The notes under the pieces were generated by a model. The model did not search any database, was not told the origin of the DNA, and saw nothing but the letters and a program-made list of their open reading frames with translations. Positions 6,398 through 15,659 of a stretch of 64,000 nucleotides of DNA are shown here, piece by piece. Position numbers and translations under genes: made by a program. Numbering within the stretch: the first letter of the stretch is position 1; the number at the start of each line of letters is the position of its first letter. Source of the DNA: Bacillus sp. FJAT-22090 (GTDB lineage Bacteria; Bacillota; Bacilli; Bacillales_A; Planococcaceae); NCBI RefSeq assembly GCF_001278755.1, contig NZ_CP012601.1, forward strand, positions 2,108,001 through 2,172,000, written 5' to 3'.

Positions 6398-8218
6398 TTA
6401 TTCTCCTAAAAGCAGCTGCTCTAGTTCATTTAGTTTTTCTTCGAATACACGACATGCTTCCTCAATTGGAGCGGCAGTATTCATATCTACCCCAGCCTTT
6501 TTCAACACTTCAATTGGATAATCTGAGCATCCAGCTTTTAAAAATTCATTAATATAGCGATCAACTGCTGGCTTGCCCTCTGTCAGTATTTGATTGCTAA
6601 GCGCAGTAGCAGCACTTAATCCTGTTGCATATTGATACACATAATAATTGTAGTAGAAATGTGGAATGCGTGCCCATTCTAGTCCAATTTGCTCATCAAT
6701 AATAATTTCATCACCAAAATACTTTTTGTTTAAATTGTAATATTCCTCTGTCAGCTTATCTGCAGTAAGGGCTTCTCCGTCTTGATCTAGTTTGTGAATG
6801 ATATGCTCAAATTCAGCAAACATTGTTTGACGGAAAACTGTCCCACGGAAACCTTCTAACCAATGATTTAATAAATATATACGTTTTTTAGGATCTTCAA
6901 TTGTTTTCAACAAGTAATCATTTAACAATGCTTCATTACTTGTTGATGCAACCTCTGCAACGAATATAGAATAATCTCCATAAACATATGGTTGATTTGC
7001 TCGAGTATAATAACTGTGTATACTATGTCCAAACTCATGTGCTAACGTGAATAAATTATTCACGTTATTTTGCCAGTTCATTAATATATATGGATTTGTT
7101 CCATACGAACCCGAAGAATATGCTCCTGACCGTTTTCCCTTCGTTTCTACAACGTCTACCCAACGATTTTCCAATCCTTTTTTCACTAGGGATACATACT
7201 CTTCCCCTAGTGGTTCAAAGCTCTTTAGCATTGTATTGCATGCTTCTTCATACGTATACTCCATATCTACCTCTTTAACAAGTGGTGTATATAAATCCCA
7301 CATATGAAGTTCATCTACACCTAACACTTTCTTCCGTAATCCTACATACTTATGAAGTAAATGCACATTTTTATTGATCGTACCTACTAAATTATCGTAT
7401 ACACTTTCCGGAATATGATTTTGGGACATTACAGCTTCACGAGCAGACGCATAATTTCTAATCTTTGCGTTTACATTGTCCCCTTTCACATTACCACTTA
7501 AAGTGGAGGCAAAAGTATTACGAAACTTACCATAGGTGTCATACATCGCTTTGAATGCATCCTCGCGTACTCTTCCATCTTCACTTTCTAATAAGCGAGT
7601 ATATCTGCCGTGTGTAAGTTGTATTTCATTACCATCTTCATCTTTTATAAATGGAAATTCTAAATCAGCATTATTTAATTTACCAAATGTATCGGCAGAT
7701 GCACCAGCTATTTCGGAATATTGAGCAAGGAGTGCTTCTTGTTCTTGTGAAAGAACATGAGGGCGTTCCTTATTAATTTCTTCTAACAACTGGTTGTATA
7801 ATTTCAAGTCATTATTCTGTGATAAATAACTCGAAATGATTGCTTCATCTATAGATAATATTTCAGGAACTAAGAAAGACAATTCAGTGGAAACCTTTAC
7901 AAAAAGGGATTTGATACGGCTCTCCATTGCTTGATAAGTGCTATTTGCTGTATCTTGATCATGACGCATATGTGCATACGTATATAGTTTGCGTAAACGT
8001 TCCGTTAGTTCATCTCTATATTTTAAAACAGCTAATAGTGCGTCTGCTCCATTATTAATGGTTCCTTTGTATGAAGCTGCTTTTTTAGATAGCTCTGAAA
8101 CTTCCTTGAACTCCTTTTCCCATACATCATTAGAAGCAAAAATATCTTCTAATTTCCATGTTAAATGCTCATCAACTTCTTCTCGTGATAAGATTTTGTT
8201 CTTTGTTACTGCAGTCAT
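6398..8218 (-). CDS. pepF: Oligoendopeptidase F
   Basis: M3-family cytoplasmic zinc metallopeptidase that hydrolyses short oligopeptides. The protein has 606 residues, with the zinc motif HEFGH at His394-His398 in TLAHEFGHSIHSYY and the M3B-type N-terminal helical domain. The ATG at 8218 is preferred because AAGGGGAG lies six bases before it; an upstream in-frame ATG at 8257 lacks such a site. It stands next to coiA, mecA and spx as in B. subtilis (yjbG). Peptides imported by the two transporters in this window are plausible substrates, by inference. Confidence 0.95.
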   Translation of the reverse strand: MTAVTKNKILSREEVDEHLTWKLEDIFASNDVWEKEFKEVSELSKKAASYKGTINNGADALLAVLKYRDELTERLRKLYTYAHMRHDQDTANSTYQAMESRIKSLFVKVSTELSFLVPEILSIDEAIISSYLSQNNDLKLYNQLLEEINKERPHVLSQEQEALLAQYSEIAGASADTFGKLNNADLEFPFIKDEDGNEIQLTHGRYTRLLESEDGRVREDAFKAMYDTYGKFRNTFASTLSGNVKGDNVNAKIRNYASAREAVMSQNHIPESVYDNLVGTINKNVHLLHKYVGLRKKVLGVDELHMWDLYTPLVKEVDMEYTYEEACNTMLKSFEPLGEEYVSLVKKGLENRWVDVVETKGKRSGAYSSGSYGTNPYILMNWQNNVNNLFTLAHEFGHSIHSYYTRANQPYVYGDYSIFVAEVASTSNEALLNDYLLKTIEDPKKRIYLLNHWLEGFRGTVFRQTMFAEFEHIIHKLDQDGEALTADKLTEEYYNLNKKYFGDEIIIDEQIGLEWARIPHFYYNYYVYQYATGLSAATALSNQILTEGKPAVDRYINEFLKAGCSDYPIEVLKKAGVDMNTAAPIEEACRVFEEKLNELEQLLLGE

Positions 8219-8280
8219 GATGAACTCCCCTTCCATTTGCTTCGAATTTCGAATCACTTTTTATTTTCTCAATTTTCTAG

Positions 8281-9447
8281 TTAATATGCAAGAAAATCAC
8301 TGTACAATAGTTTAACCATTTTAGGAAAATTGATATGACCATCATAACCATCTTCCCCAATTTTAAGCATACTTTCATTTAAAATATTTATATAAGCTTT
8401 TACCGCTAGTAGCTTTTGTTCATCTCCCGCTAGTCCAATTGGTCGGATTCGAATAAATTCCTTAGCATGCGAAACGTTGGCAGAGTCAATTGGTACATTT
8501 ATTTCTTTTAAATAATCAAGAAGTTGAATTTGCCATTCCACTGCATGGACACCAAATACTTCTGCATAGGCAGTTGGAATTCCAATAAACAACGGGAGTT
8601 TTAATGGAGATATTCTCCATCTATAACATACTTGTAAAAAGGCAGATTGGATTCCTCTTCTATTATAGTAATACAAGTGATTAATATGCTTGAACCTATG
8701 GTTTTGATATAGATAAAGATATTTTTGAAATTCTTCCATTGATATGCGCTTTAAAACCGCAAATGGCCATGTTTGATCGTTTATAGATAATTTTTTCGTT
8801 TTGATAATATAAGTATTTGCTTTAATATGAAGCATATTTGAAATATATTGAAATTGTTTTGTACGGGGACAGTAGGTGATAATGGTTTTTCCATCAGTAG
8901 GATATCTAACAAAGAAGTGTTTTTTAAATGCGGATAACTTCATGATACCAATGTCATTAATAGGGAGCTCAGTGATAGGGGGAGTTCTTAGTATCCATAA
9001 TGGTGTTATGGATTGTTTCTTATAGCCTTTTGACCGATCAATTACAAGAGAGGTAGGTATTTGACTACATTGAAATTCAATAGCGATGGACTGCCTCTTG
9101 TCTTTGATTAATATATCAGGTCTCTGTTTAATTGAAGGTATATATCCCTCTAAATAAGCTTGTACTTTTTTCTGTTGAAAAAATGAAAACAATTGAAGTT
9201 TACCGTTTAGATGATCTTCGGTTTCTCCTTCAGAAAATGAGCTGACACAATCCGAACTACTTCTGTGAGCAAAATGCGGGATATTAATTTGTCCATTTTT
9301 TAATATGACTTCTTCTCTGCATTGTAGACAATAAAAAGTTGTATGCTTCTTACATTCCGATAGATGTTCTTTTGTATAGTGCGCTGGCACAAAAATCTTT
9401 CCATGTTTTGTAATTGCGGTAAGAAATTTAAACACCTCCTTACTCAA
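8281..9447 (-). CDS. coiA: Competence protein CoiA
   Basis: Competence-associated protein with a nuclease-like domain, involved in processing or recombination of incoming DNA. The N-terminus contains a zinc-ribbon-like pattern (ECKKHTTFYCLQCREEV ... HFAH), then the nuclease core around RPDILIKDKR...AIEFQCSQIP (the D...EFQ pattern). 388 residues, normal size. The start is unclear: AAGGAGGTG lies inside the first codons after the TTG at 9447, and no ATG is available at the right spacing, so the true start may be TTG, GTG or a rare codon. The protein identity is not affected. Confidence 0.9.
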   Translation of the reverse strand: MSKEVFKFLTAITKHGKIFVPAHYTKEHLSECKKHTTFYCLQCREEVILKNGQINIPHFAHRSSSDCVSSFSEGETEDHLNGKLQLFSFFQQKKVQAYLEGYIPSIKQRPDILIKDKRQSIAIEFQCSQIPTSLVIDRSKGYKKQSITPLWILRTPPITELPINDIGIMKLSAFKKHFFVRYPTDGKTIITYCPRTKQFQYISNMLHIKANTYIIKTKKLSINDQTWPFAVLKRISMEEFQKYLYLYQNHRFKHINHLYYYNRRGIQSAFLQVCYRWRISPLKLPLFIGIPTAYAEVFGVHAVEWQIQLLDYLKEINVPIDSANVSHAKEFIRIRPIGLAGDEQKLLAVKAYINILNESMLKIGEDGYDGHINFPKMVKLLYSDFLAY

Positions 9448-9527
9448 AGTTACGAATATTCAGATAAAAAGTCAAGTCCATACAATATTTTGTATTGTAC
9501 AAACTTTAGTAGAAAATAGTTCTCAAA

Positions 9528-9557
9528 TAAAAAAAAACCTTCTATTACAGAAGGTTT
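9528..9557 (-). terminator. Terminator of mecA
   Basis: AAACCTTCT (9535-9543) pairs with AGAAGGTTT (9549-9557), with a long T run on minus. The hairpin includes the mecA stop codon, and coiA is therefore mostly expressed separately. Confidence 0.88.
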
Positions 9558-10224
9558 AAAAATGTTTGTTTAGTTCTTGAAATGCATCGTTTGCTATTAT
9601 TTCTTTCCCGTATTCTTGAATTATATGAATTGTTTTATTTGTTTTATTAGCAAATTCTGATATAACACTTAGCGTATCCAGAATAGATACCAGTTCATTC
9701 ATATCAAAGTTAAAGTGTACATTCAAGTAATATTTATCTTCATAATAATATAACGATGACTGGGTTATTTTTTTATCCATTTTTTTAGCCAGAGGGAGCA
9801 AGTCATCAAAATTTTCAAATACAAACGTATAATCTGATGGTAATTCTTCTAAATCGTCCATATAGTTTGGAAAGTCTTCAAACTCATGGGGACCTATAGA
9901 ACTTGATACACCGTTTTTGAAAATTTTTCCTGATTGATCTTCCAATTCAAAACTTGATTCTGATCGGTCATTTCCTTTAGTCATTTCCGTTCGAGTAACA
10001 ATTACTTCCAAACCTTTTTCCATCGCATGAACTTGAATCCATAATGGACCATCTAAATCGTCAAAATGATCATCATCATGAACCTCATCCATCATCTCCC
10101 AAAAAAGCTGCTCGCTCTTATCTTTGTTAAACCATATTTCATCTCGGCTGAAGCCTCTTTCTTCAATGTCGATGTATGAAATGTATACTTTGAAAGTGTT
10201 ATCATTGATACGCTCGATATCCAT
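9556..10224 (-). CDS. mecA: Adaptor protein MecA
   Basis: ClpC adaptor that targets ComK and other substrates for ClpCP degradation. The 222-residue protein begins with the typical MDIERINDNTFKVYISYIDIEER segment (first 20 residues and on). It has a very acidic linker (residues about 45-60 and 110-125) and a C-terminal ClpC-binding domain ending in EYGKEIIANDAFQEL. The interval to the upstream spx contains the spx terminator, so mecA has its own promoter. A good AGGAGATGTG site precedes the ATG. Confidence 0.95.
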   Translation of the reverse strand: MDIERINDNTFKVYISYIDIEERGFSRDEIWFNKDKSEQLFWEMMDEVHDDDHFDDLDGPLWIQVHAMEKGLEVIVTRTEMTKGNDRSESSFELEDQSGKIFKNGVSSSIGPHEFEDFPNYMDDLEELPSDYTFVFENFDDLLPLAKKMDKKITQSSLYYYEDKYYLNVHFNFDMNELVSILDTLSVISEFANKTNKTIHIIQEYGKEIIANDAFQELNKHF

Positions 10225-10390
10225 TTAACACATCTCCTTTCGCTTCTGACCGTTTCTTGCTGCAATGTCTACTACTATTGTATGTTGTTTAATAAAAAAA
10301 GAAAAGGATTCATGCTCACCTTTTCATAATAATAAGTAGACTATCTGCATTGTAAGAAAATTTAGGTAACAATGCAAGTACTAAAATAAA

Positions 10391-10440
10391 AACGCAAGAC
10401 AATTTTCAGGCAAATGCCTAAATTGTCTAGCGTCTGTTCA
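10391..10440 (-). terminator. Terminator of spx
   Basis: ACGCAAGACAATTT and AAATTGTCTAGCGT form an imperfect stem around the loop TCAGGCAAATGCC. A T-rich stretch follows on the minus strand. Confidence 0.75.
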
Positions 10441-10504
10441 TTTTATAATTAGAATTAAGTTACTAAGATAAATGATTATTATCTTAAAATAATACACATT
10501 GCTA

Positions 10505-10900
10505 TTAGTTTACAAGTCGTTGAGCTTCTAGCAATTGATACGCTCGAACTTTTCTCGGCAAAAATCGACGAATTTCGTCTTCGTTGTATCCAACTTGTAA
10601 TCGTTTTTCATCTAAAATGATTGGACGGCGTAATAATCCAGGATACTCTTGAATTAACTCATATAGACGTTGAAGTGGTAAGCTTTCCACATCAACATTT
10701 AATTTTTGGAATATTTTAGAACGAGTTGAGATAATTTCATCAGTCCCATCCTCTGTCATTCGTAAAATCTCTTTTATTTCACTTATGCTAAGTGGTTCAG
10801 AAAAAATGTTACGCTCTGTATAAGGAATATCATGCTCTTCTAACCATGCTTTTGCTTTTCTACAAGAAGTACAACTTGGTGAAGTAAATAATGTAACCAT
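10505..10900 (-). CDS. spx: Spx, RNA-polymerase-binding thiol-stress regulator
   Basis: ArsC-like regulator that binds the RNA polymerase alpha C-terminal domain. The redox switch CTSC is at Cys10-Cys13 ([19 protein letters not shown]), and the [12 protein letters not shown] segment and C-terminal helix are present; 131 residues. The ATG at 10900 is chosen over an upstream GTG (10912): AAAGGAAGTG lies about ten bases before the ATG, and known Spx proteins begin MVTL. SpxH, which promotes its ClpXP degradation, is encoded 5 kb away. Confidence 0.96.
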   Translation of the reverse strand: MVTLFTSPSCTSCRKAKAWLEEHDIPYTERNIFSEPLSISEIKEILRMTEDGTDEIISTRSKIFQKLNVDVESLPLQRLYELIQEYPGLLRRPIILDEKRLQVGYNEDEIRRFLPRKVRAYQLLEAQRLVN

Positions 10901-11242
10901 CAATAAAAACACTTCCTTTCAATTAGTGATTGTGTTATATGAAGTAGATTATAATTAGTTTAATGTAAGAACTTTACTTTTAAAGTATACACCAATTTTA
11001 TATTAATTAAAATATGTTTATAAAAATTTTTTTACTATTTATATACGTAGACACAAATTCGTTGAAAATATAAGCTCTTCTTGCTATTAAAGGACAAATT
11101 ACTCTATGTTTACCTTATACCCATCTCTTTTCTTATTTAAACCTACTTAAAAATATTTTTTATATTATTCTCAATTAGAAAAGTCATATTGAAAATGCCT
11201 GTTATACTTAATAGTACGTTTTTGATGAAAAAAGGTTTCAAA
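10901..11242 (-). other. spx upstream region, AT-rich
   Basis: About 340 bases with no credible gene. A minus-strand TATAAT (10948-10953) about 48 bases before the spx ATG is the best -10; I see no good -35 with it. A second TATACT lies about 40 bases further upstream. Spx in B. subtilis has several promoters, so multiple weak ones would not be surprising. Confidence 0.4.
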
Positions 11243-11277
11243 AAATAAAAAAAACACAAGATTTTCATCTTATGTTT
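11243..11277 (-). terminator. Terminator of the putative glycoside hydrolase gene
   Basis: AACACAAGAT (11253-11262) and ATCTTATGTT (11267-11276), with a T run on the minus strand. Confidence 0.85.
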
Positions 11278-11290
11278 CTTCATAAATGCT

Positions 11291-12502
11291 TCAATTTGGT
11301 GTGTAATCCACCCCTGGAGAATACTTATTGCCAGCATTCCAAAGTAAAAATTCTTTAATACCTGCTTCATTTAACGCTTTAATTTGTGCTTCTACTTCTT
11401 CCTTACCATACGTTTGATAATTGCCAGCACCTAAATAAGAAGCAGTAAAATCCTGTAGCCAAGGTCGTGATACTGGTGGATTTTCCAGTTCTCCCAATTT
11501 AGCATTCTCTACCTTAGCATATTCCTGAACTAATCGATAAGGTTCGAGATCTGGTTTAGCAATCCCGAAATAAGATGTCCAATGACTTGGATATATCATA
11601 GATGAAATGACATCTACGTTTGCCGATATTTTAGAAAAGTTTTGTCCAATGCCTGGTGCTTCCGGAAGTGTTGCAGAATAACCAAAAATATCTACAGATA
11701 CTTGTGCTCCGTAAGGTTCCAATTTTTCCTTAGCATAGGCAACAAAATCTGTAACGGCTTGTACTCGTCTTTGAACAGGATCAAGCTCTGAAGTTTCATA
11801 GTCCCCCATGTTGTATTTGAGCGTGCTATCTCTTTTTTCAAATCCCTCGGGGAAACGTACGTAGTCGAATTGAATTTCTTTAAAACCCATTTTAGCAGCT
11901 TCAATTGCGATTTGGACGTTATGATCCCATACTTCTTGTAAAAATGGATTAACGAATGCTTCACCTCTTCCATTTTTCCACACAGAATCTCCTTCCACAA
12001 ACGACCATTCTGGTTTCATTTCAGCAAGCTCTGTATCTTTAAAAACTACTACTCGAGCAATCGGATAAATTTGTTTCTCTTCCATTGTTTTCAACATTGC
12101 TTGAGGGTCCTTTATGTATGGTTTGCCAATTTCATATTTTGCTAAAGATGAATCCTCCTTTGGTATGTATGTTAAATTTCCAAAGTCATCTTTTATATCT
12201 ATTACCATAGCGTTTAGTTCAGTGGAGTCCATCAGTTTTACTAAATCGTTAAATCTAGAGCCTCCTGCGGAATGACCAGTCACATATACCCCTCTTACTG
12301 CATCTGGATATGCAAATTTAAGCCCAGAATCATATATGAATAACTTGGAAGTGGAAACGAGAGACTCGTCAATTGCTTGAAAGCTATATTCTTTAGGTGA
12401 AAAGCTTTCCGAGAACAAATTGCCTTCGGCTGACACAGAAGTAGGAATAATAAGTGTAGTTGCAATGCCAAATGTTGTTAACAATCTTAAAGAATTCTTC
12501 AT
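11291..12502 (-). CDS. Secreted putative glycoside hydrolase (DUF4015 family)
   Basis: A 403-residue protein with a signal peptide (charged start, hydrophobic core, predicted cleavage near SVSA-EG at residue 25). The body matches the DUF4015 putative glycoside hydrolase family: RGVYVTGHSAGG near the start of the barrel, then VIDIKDDFGN, IQFDYVRFPEG, VDIFGYSA and the C-terminal LLWNAGNKYSPGVDYTP. The fold is expected to be a TIM barrel; the substrate is not known. It is monocistronic, with its own terminator, between spx and the opp operon. An earlier frame inside it is antisense noise. Confidence 0.88.
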   Translation of the reverse strand: MKNSLRLLTTFGIATTLIIPTSVSAEGNLFSESFSPKEYSFQAIDESLVSTSKLFIYDSGLKFAYPDAVRGVYVTGHSAGGSRFNDLVKLMDSTELNAMVIDIKDDFGNLTYIPKEDSSLAKYEIGKPYIKDPQAMLKTMEEKQIYPIARVVVFKDTELAEMKPEWSFVEGDSVWKNGRGEAFVNPFLQEVWDHNVQIAIEAAKMGFKEIQFDYVRFPEGFEKRDSTLKYNMGDYETSELDPVQRRVQAVTDFVAYAKEKLEPYGAQVSVDIFGYSATLPEAPGIGQNFSKISANVDVISSMIYPSHWTSYFGIAKPDLEPYRLVQEYAKVENAKLGELENPPVSRPWLQDFTASYLGAGNYQTYGKEEVEAQIKALNEAGIKEFLLWNAGNKYSPGVDYTPN

Positions 12503-12577
12503 ATGTTATAGACTTCCTTTCTGCTTTATTTATTCATTCTATCAGTAGTACTTATAGATTGAAAGAATATATATAAT

Positions 12578-12610
12578 AAAAAACGGCCATTCCAATTAGA
12601 ATGACCGTTT
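12578..12610 (-). terminator. Terminator of the opp operon
   Basis: AAACGGCCATTC (12581-12592) pairs with GAATGACCGTTT (12599-12610), followed by T-rich sequence on minus, just after oppF. Confidence 0.9.
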
Positions 12611-12617
12611 AAACAAA

Positions 12618-13559
12618 CTATAAACGTGCGCTTGCAGCTGCCTTTAATGCCACATATTCTTTTTCTGAGCAATAAACAAAATGCCCAGGTGTAATTTCAC
12701 GCATAGCTACTTCTTCTCCGTCTTGATAGTTATGAGAAGAAGGATCATATGATTTACGAACACGAGTGCGTTCATAATCAGGATCCGGAAGCGGAATAGC
12801 GGATAATAAAGATTGAGTATATGGATGTAGAGGATTGTTATATAAATCCTCCGCAGGAGCTAGCTCGACCAGTTTACCAAAATACATTACACCAATTCTG
12901 TCTGAAATGTATTTAACCATCGATAAGTCATGGGCTATAAACAAATACGTCAATCCTTTTTCTTTTTGCAATTCCTTTAATAAGTTAACAACCTGCGCTT
13001 GAATAGAAACATCAAGAGCTGAGATAGGCTCATCGGCAATAATAAACTCAGGATTTACTGCAAGTGCTCTTGCAATTCCTAAACGTTGACGTTGACCACC
13101 AGAAAACTCATGTGCATAGCGATCAGCATGTTCACGATTTAAACCTACTGTCTCTAATAATTCCACTACGCGTTCTTTACGTTCTTTTGGATTTTTCACT
13201 AGACCATGAATATCTAAACCTTCTGCAATAATATCCAATACTTTCATACGTGGATTTAATGAAGCATAAGGGTCTTGGAAAATCATTTGCATTTTGCGAT
13301 TAAATATTTTTAAATCTTGTTTAGATTTTTTATCGTGAACATTTACACCATCATAAATTACTTCGCCATCTGTTGCATCGTAAAGACGAATAATAGTACG
13401 ACCTGTTGTAGATTTTCCACAACCCGATTCTCCAACAAGACCTAGTGTTTCACCTTTATAAATATCAAAGCTTATATCATCTACCGCTCGAACTTCGTTT
13501 GGCTTACCTGGATTGAAATATTGCTTTAAATTTTTAATTTCTAGTAATTTTTCAGCCAT
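12618..13559 (-). CDS. oppF: Oligopeptide ABC transporter ATP-binding protein OppF
   Basis: Cytoplasmic ATPase subunit of the oligopeptide importer, 313 residues. It has Walker A GESGCGKST at about residues 39-47, the signature FSGGQRQRLGIARAL, Walker B FIIADEPISALD and the C-terminal oligopeptide/dipeptide extension (about residues 235-290). Its ATG overlaps the oppD stop by one base (TAATG). It is the last gene of oppA-B-C-D-F and is followed by the terminator. Confidence 0.95.
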   Translation of the reverse strand: MAEKLLEIKNLKQYFNPGKPNEVRAVDDISFDIYKGETLGLVGESGCGKSTTGRTIIRLYDATDGEVIYDGVNVHDKKSKQDLKIFNRKMQMIFQDPYASLNPRMKVLDIIAEGLDIHGLVKNPKERKERVVELLETVGLNREHADRYAHEFSGGQRQRLGIARALAVNPEFIIADEPISALDVSIQAQVVNLLKELQKEKGLTYLFIAHDLSMVKYISDRIGVMYFGKLVELAPAEDLYNNPLHPYTQSLLSAIPLPDPDYERTRVRKSYDPSSHNYQDGEEVAMREITPGHFVYCSEKEYVALKAAASARL

Positions 13560-14623
13560 TAGTAAGTACCTCCTTCAGTTCCATTATAATAGCGGCTTCC
13601 CGGGAATTTTTTCATTCGCTCCACAATTGATACAGGTGGTTCTACTTGAGGCGCGTCTGGGTGTAATAACCAAGTTGCTGCATAATGTGTATCACTTACT
13701 TTAAAGAATGGTGGCGCTTCTTCTAAATCGATTTTCAATGCATAGTCACTACGTAATGCAAAGGCATCTCCTTTTGGGGGATACAATAAATCCGGAGGAG
13801 TTCCTGGAATTGCATACAGTTTTTCTTCCGTCACATCTAGAGAAGGCATCGAACTTAATAGTCCCCATGTATATGGATGCTGTGGATTATAGAAAAGTTC
13901 ATCAACCGTCCCAATCTCTACAATTCGTCCACCGTACATAACTGCCACTCTATCTGCTACGTTCGCTACAACTCCTAAATCATGTGTAATGAATATAATT
14001 GATGTGTCAATTTTCTTCTGAAGATCTTTCATTAACTCCAAAATTTGCGCTTGAATGGTAACGTCAAGTGCAGTTGTAGGCTCATCTGCAATAAGTATTT
14101 GTGGATTACATGCCAAAGCTATTGCAATAACAATACGTTGACGTTGTCCTCCAGAAAATTGATGAGGATACTGTTTAATACGTGCCTCAGGTTTCGGCAT
14201 TCCTACTAAACGTAACAAGTCTACCGCAATTTTACGAGCCTCGGTCTTACTAACTTTTTGATGTTTCAAAATAGGCTCCATAATTTGTTTGCCTATTGTC
14301 ATAGTAGGATTCAAAGAAGTCATAGGATCTTGGAAGATCATTGAAATATCTTTCCCGCGAATCTTCTGCATTTCTTTATCCGTTAATTTAGTTAAGTCTT
14401 TCCCGTTAAAAAGAATTTGACCATTTTTAAATTCTGAACTATGTTCAGGTAATAAGCGCATAATTGCTTTTGTTGTAACTGACTTTCCAGAACCAGACTC
14501 TCCAACGATTGCAAGAGTTTCCCCTTTTAATAAGTCGAAATTAACGCCTCGAATAGCTTTAACTTCTCCTGCAAAAGTATGGAAGGAAAGCTCTAAGTCT
14601 TTTACTTCTAATATTTTATCCAT
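13559..14623 (-). CDS. oppD: Oligopeptide ABC transporter ATP-binding protein OppD
   Basis: Partner ATPase of OppF, 354 residues. Walker A GESGSGKSV, Q-loop MIFQDPMTSLNP, signature FSGGQRQRIVIAIAL, Walker B ILIADEPTTALD, H-loop ITHDLG. The C-terminal extension, typical of oligopeptide transporters, runs to the end and contains no four-Cys cluster. 17 bases separate it from oppC. Confidence 0.95.
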   Translation of the reverse strand: MDKILEVKDLELSFHTFAGEVKAIRGVNFDLLKGETLAIVGESGSGKSVTTKAIMRLLPEHSSEFKNGQILFNGKDLTKLTDKEMQKIRGKDISMIFQDPMTSLNPTMTIGKQIMEPILKHQKVSKTEARKIAVDLLRLVGMPKPEARIKQYPHQFSGGQRQRIVIAIALACNPQILIADEPTTALDVTIQAQILELMKDLQKKIDTSIIFITHDLGVVANVADRVAVMYGGRIVEIGTVDELFYNPQHPYTWGLLSSMPSLDVTEEKLYAIPGTPPDLLYPPKGDAFALRSDYALKIDLEEAPPFFKVSDTHYAATWLLHPDAPQVEPPVSIVERMKKFPGSRYYNGTEGGTY

Positions 14624-14639
14624 CTCGGCTTTCCTCCTT

Positions 14640-15659
14640 TTAGTCTTTCATCTTCGGATCAAACGCATCACGTAAACCATCACCCAATAAGTTAAATGCT
14701 ACCATCAGTAAGCTTAAAATTAACGCAGGGTACAATAAAATATGTGGTTGGAATTTAATTAACTTGTAACCGTCATTTATTAGTGTCCCCAAAGATGCTT
14801 CAGGAGGTTGTAAACCTAAACCTATAAAGCTTAAAAAGGCTTCAAAGAAAATGGCAGTTGGAATAGTAAACATCGTATTAATAATAATTACACCCATAAT
14901 ATTAGGTAATATATGCTTGGTAATAATTCTACCATTGGTTGCACCTAGAGTTCGGGATGCAAGGACAAATTCCTGGTTTTTGAATTTTAAAACTTGACCA
15001 CGTACGATACGAGACATTCCGGTCCATCCTGTTAAAGTAATAGCGATAATGATCGCTGTTACACCAGGTTCCATGAACAGAAGCATTAAGATGATAATTA
15101 CTAAACTTGGAATACCAATTAGGATTTCCACAAATCGTTGCATAACATCATCTATACGACCACCATAATATCCGGAGATACCACCGTAAGCAACACCAAT
15201 TACAACATCAATCAAAGCGGCAACAAATGCTATGAATAACGAAATTTGTGTCCCTTCCCATACACGAGAAAAAGAATCGCGCCCAAGACCATCTGTACCA
15301 AACCAATAGTACGTATCTACTTTTTTCATTTCATATAAATCTACTTCTTTACCTGCTAGAGTACCAACACCGTCAAATATCCCTAGTTTTTCAAGCCCTG
15401 GAACTTTAGGTGGTAAGTTCGCATGTGTAATTGTTTGAGTTTCGGCATCATGTGGACTAATCATTGGCCCAACAAAAGACATGATAATGATAAATACCAA
15501 AATAAAAATACTAACAATCGCAGCTTTATTTTTGCGTAATCTCAACCAAGCATCTTGCCAAAAACTAACACTAGGTTTAGAAATTCGCTCAGCATGGGTA
15601 CTATCAAGATGAACCCTATCAAAAGCATCAGCAGGTAGGTTTTTTAAATCTTGAGTCAT
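14640..15659 (-). CDS. oppC: Oligopeptide ABC transporter permease OppC
   Basis: Integral membrane permease, 339 residues. A ~45-residue cytoplasmic N-terminus is followed by a first membrane helix (about 48-70) and the binding-protein-dependent transport domain with its EAA loop, QEFVLASRTLGATNGRIITKHILPN. Its ATG overlaps the last base of the oppB stop. The large external loop after helix 1 is standard for OppC. Confidence 0.94.
   Translation of the reverse strand: MTQDLKNLPADAFDRVHLDSTHAERISKPSVSFWQDAWLRLRKNKAAIVSIFILVFIIIMSFVGPMISPHDAETQTITHANLPPKVPGLEKLGIFDGVGTLAGKEVDLYEMKKVDTYYWFGTDGLGRDSFSRVWEGTQISLFIAFVAALIDVVIGVAYGGISGYYGGRIDDVMQRFVEILIGIPSLVIIILMLLFMEPGVTAIIIAITLTGWTGMSRIVRGQVLKFKNQEFVLASRTLGATNGRIITKHILPNIMGVIIINTMFTIPTAIFFEAFLSFIGLGLQPPEASLGTLINDGYKLIKFQPHILLYPALILSLLMVAFNLLGDGLRDAFDPKMKD

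Noticed and set aside
7047-7307. Antisense frames inside pepF, oppA, fabF, clpB and addA
   Set aside because: They mirror codon bias of the sense genes and have no start signals.
11143-11370. Minus-strand frame overlapping the 3' end of the putative glycoside hydrolase gene
   Set aside because: Runs through the terminator and AT-rich spacer; no initiation site.
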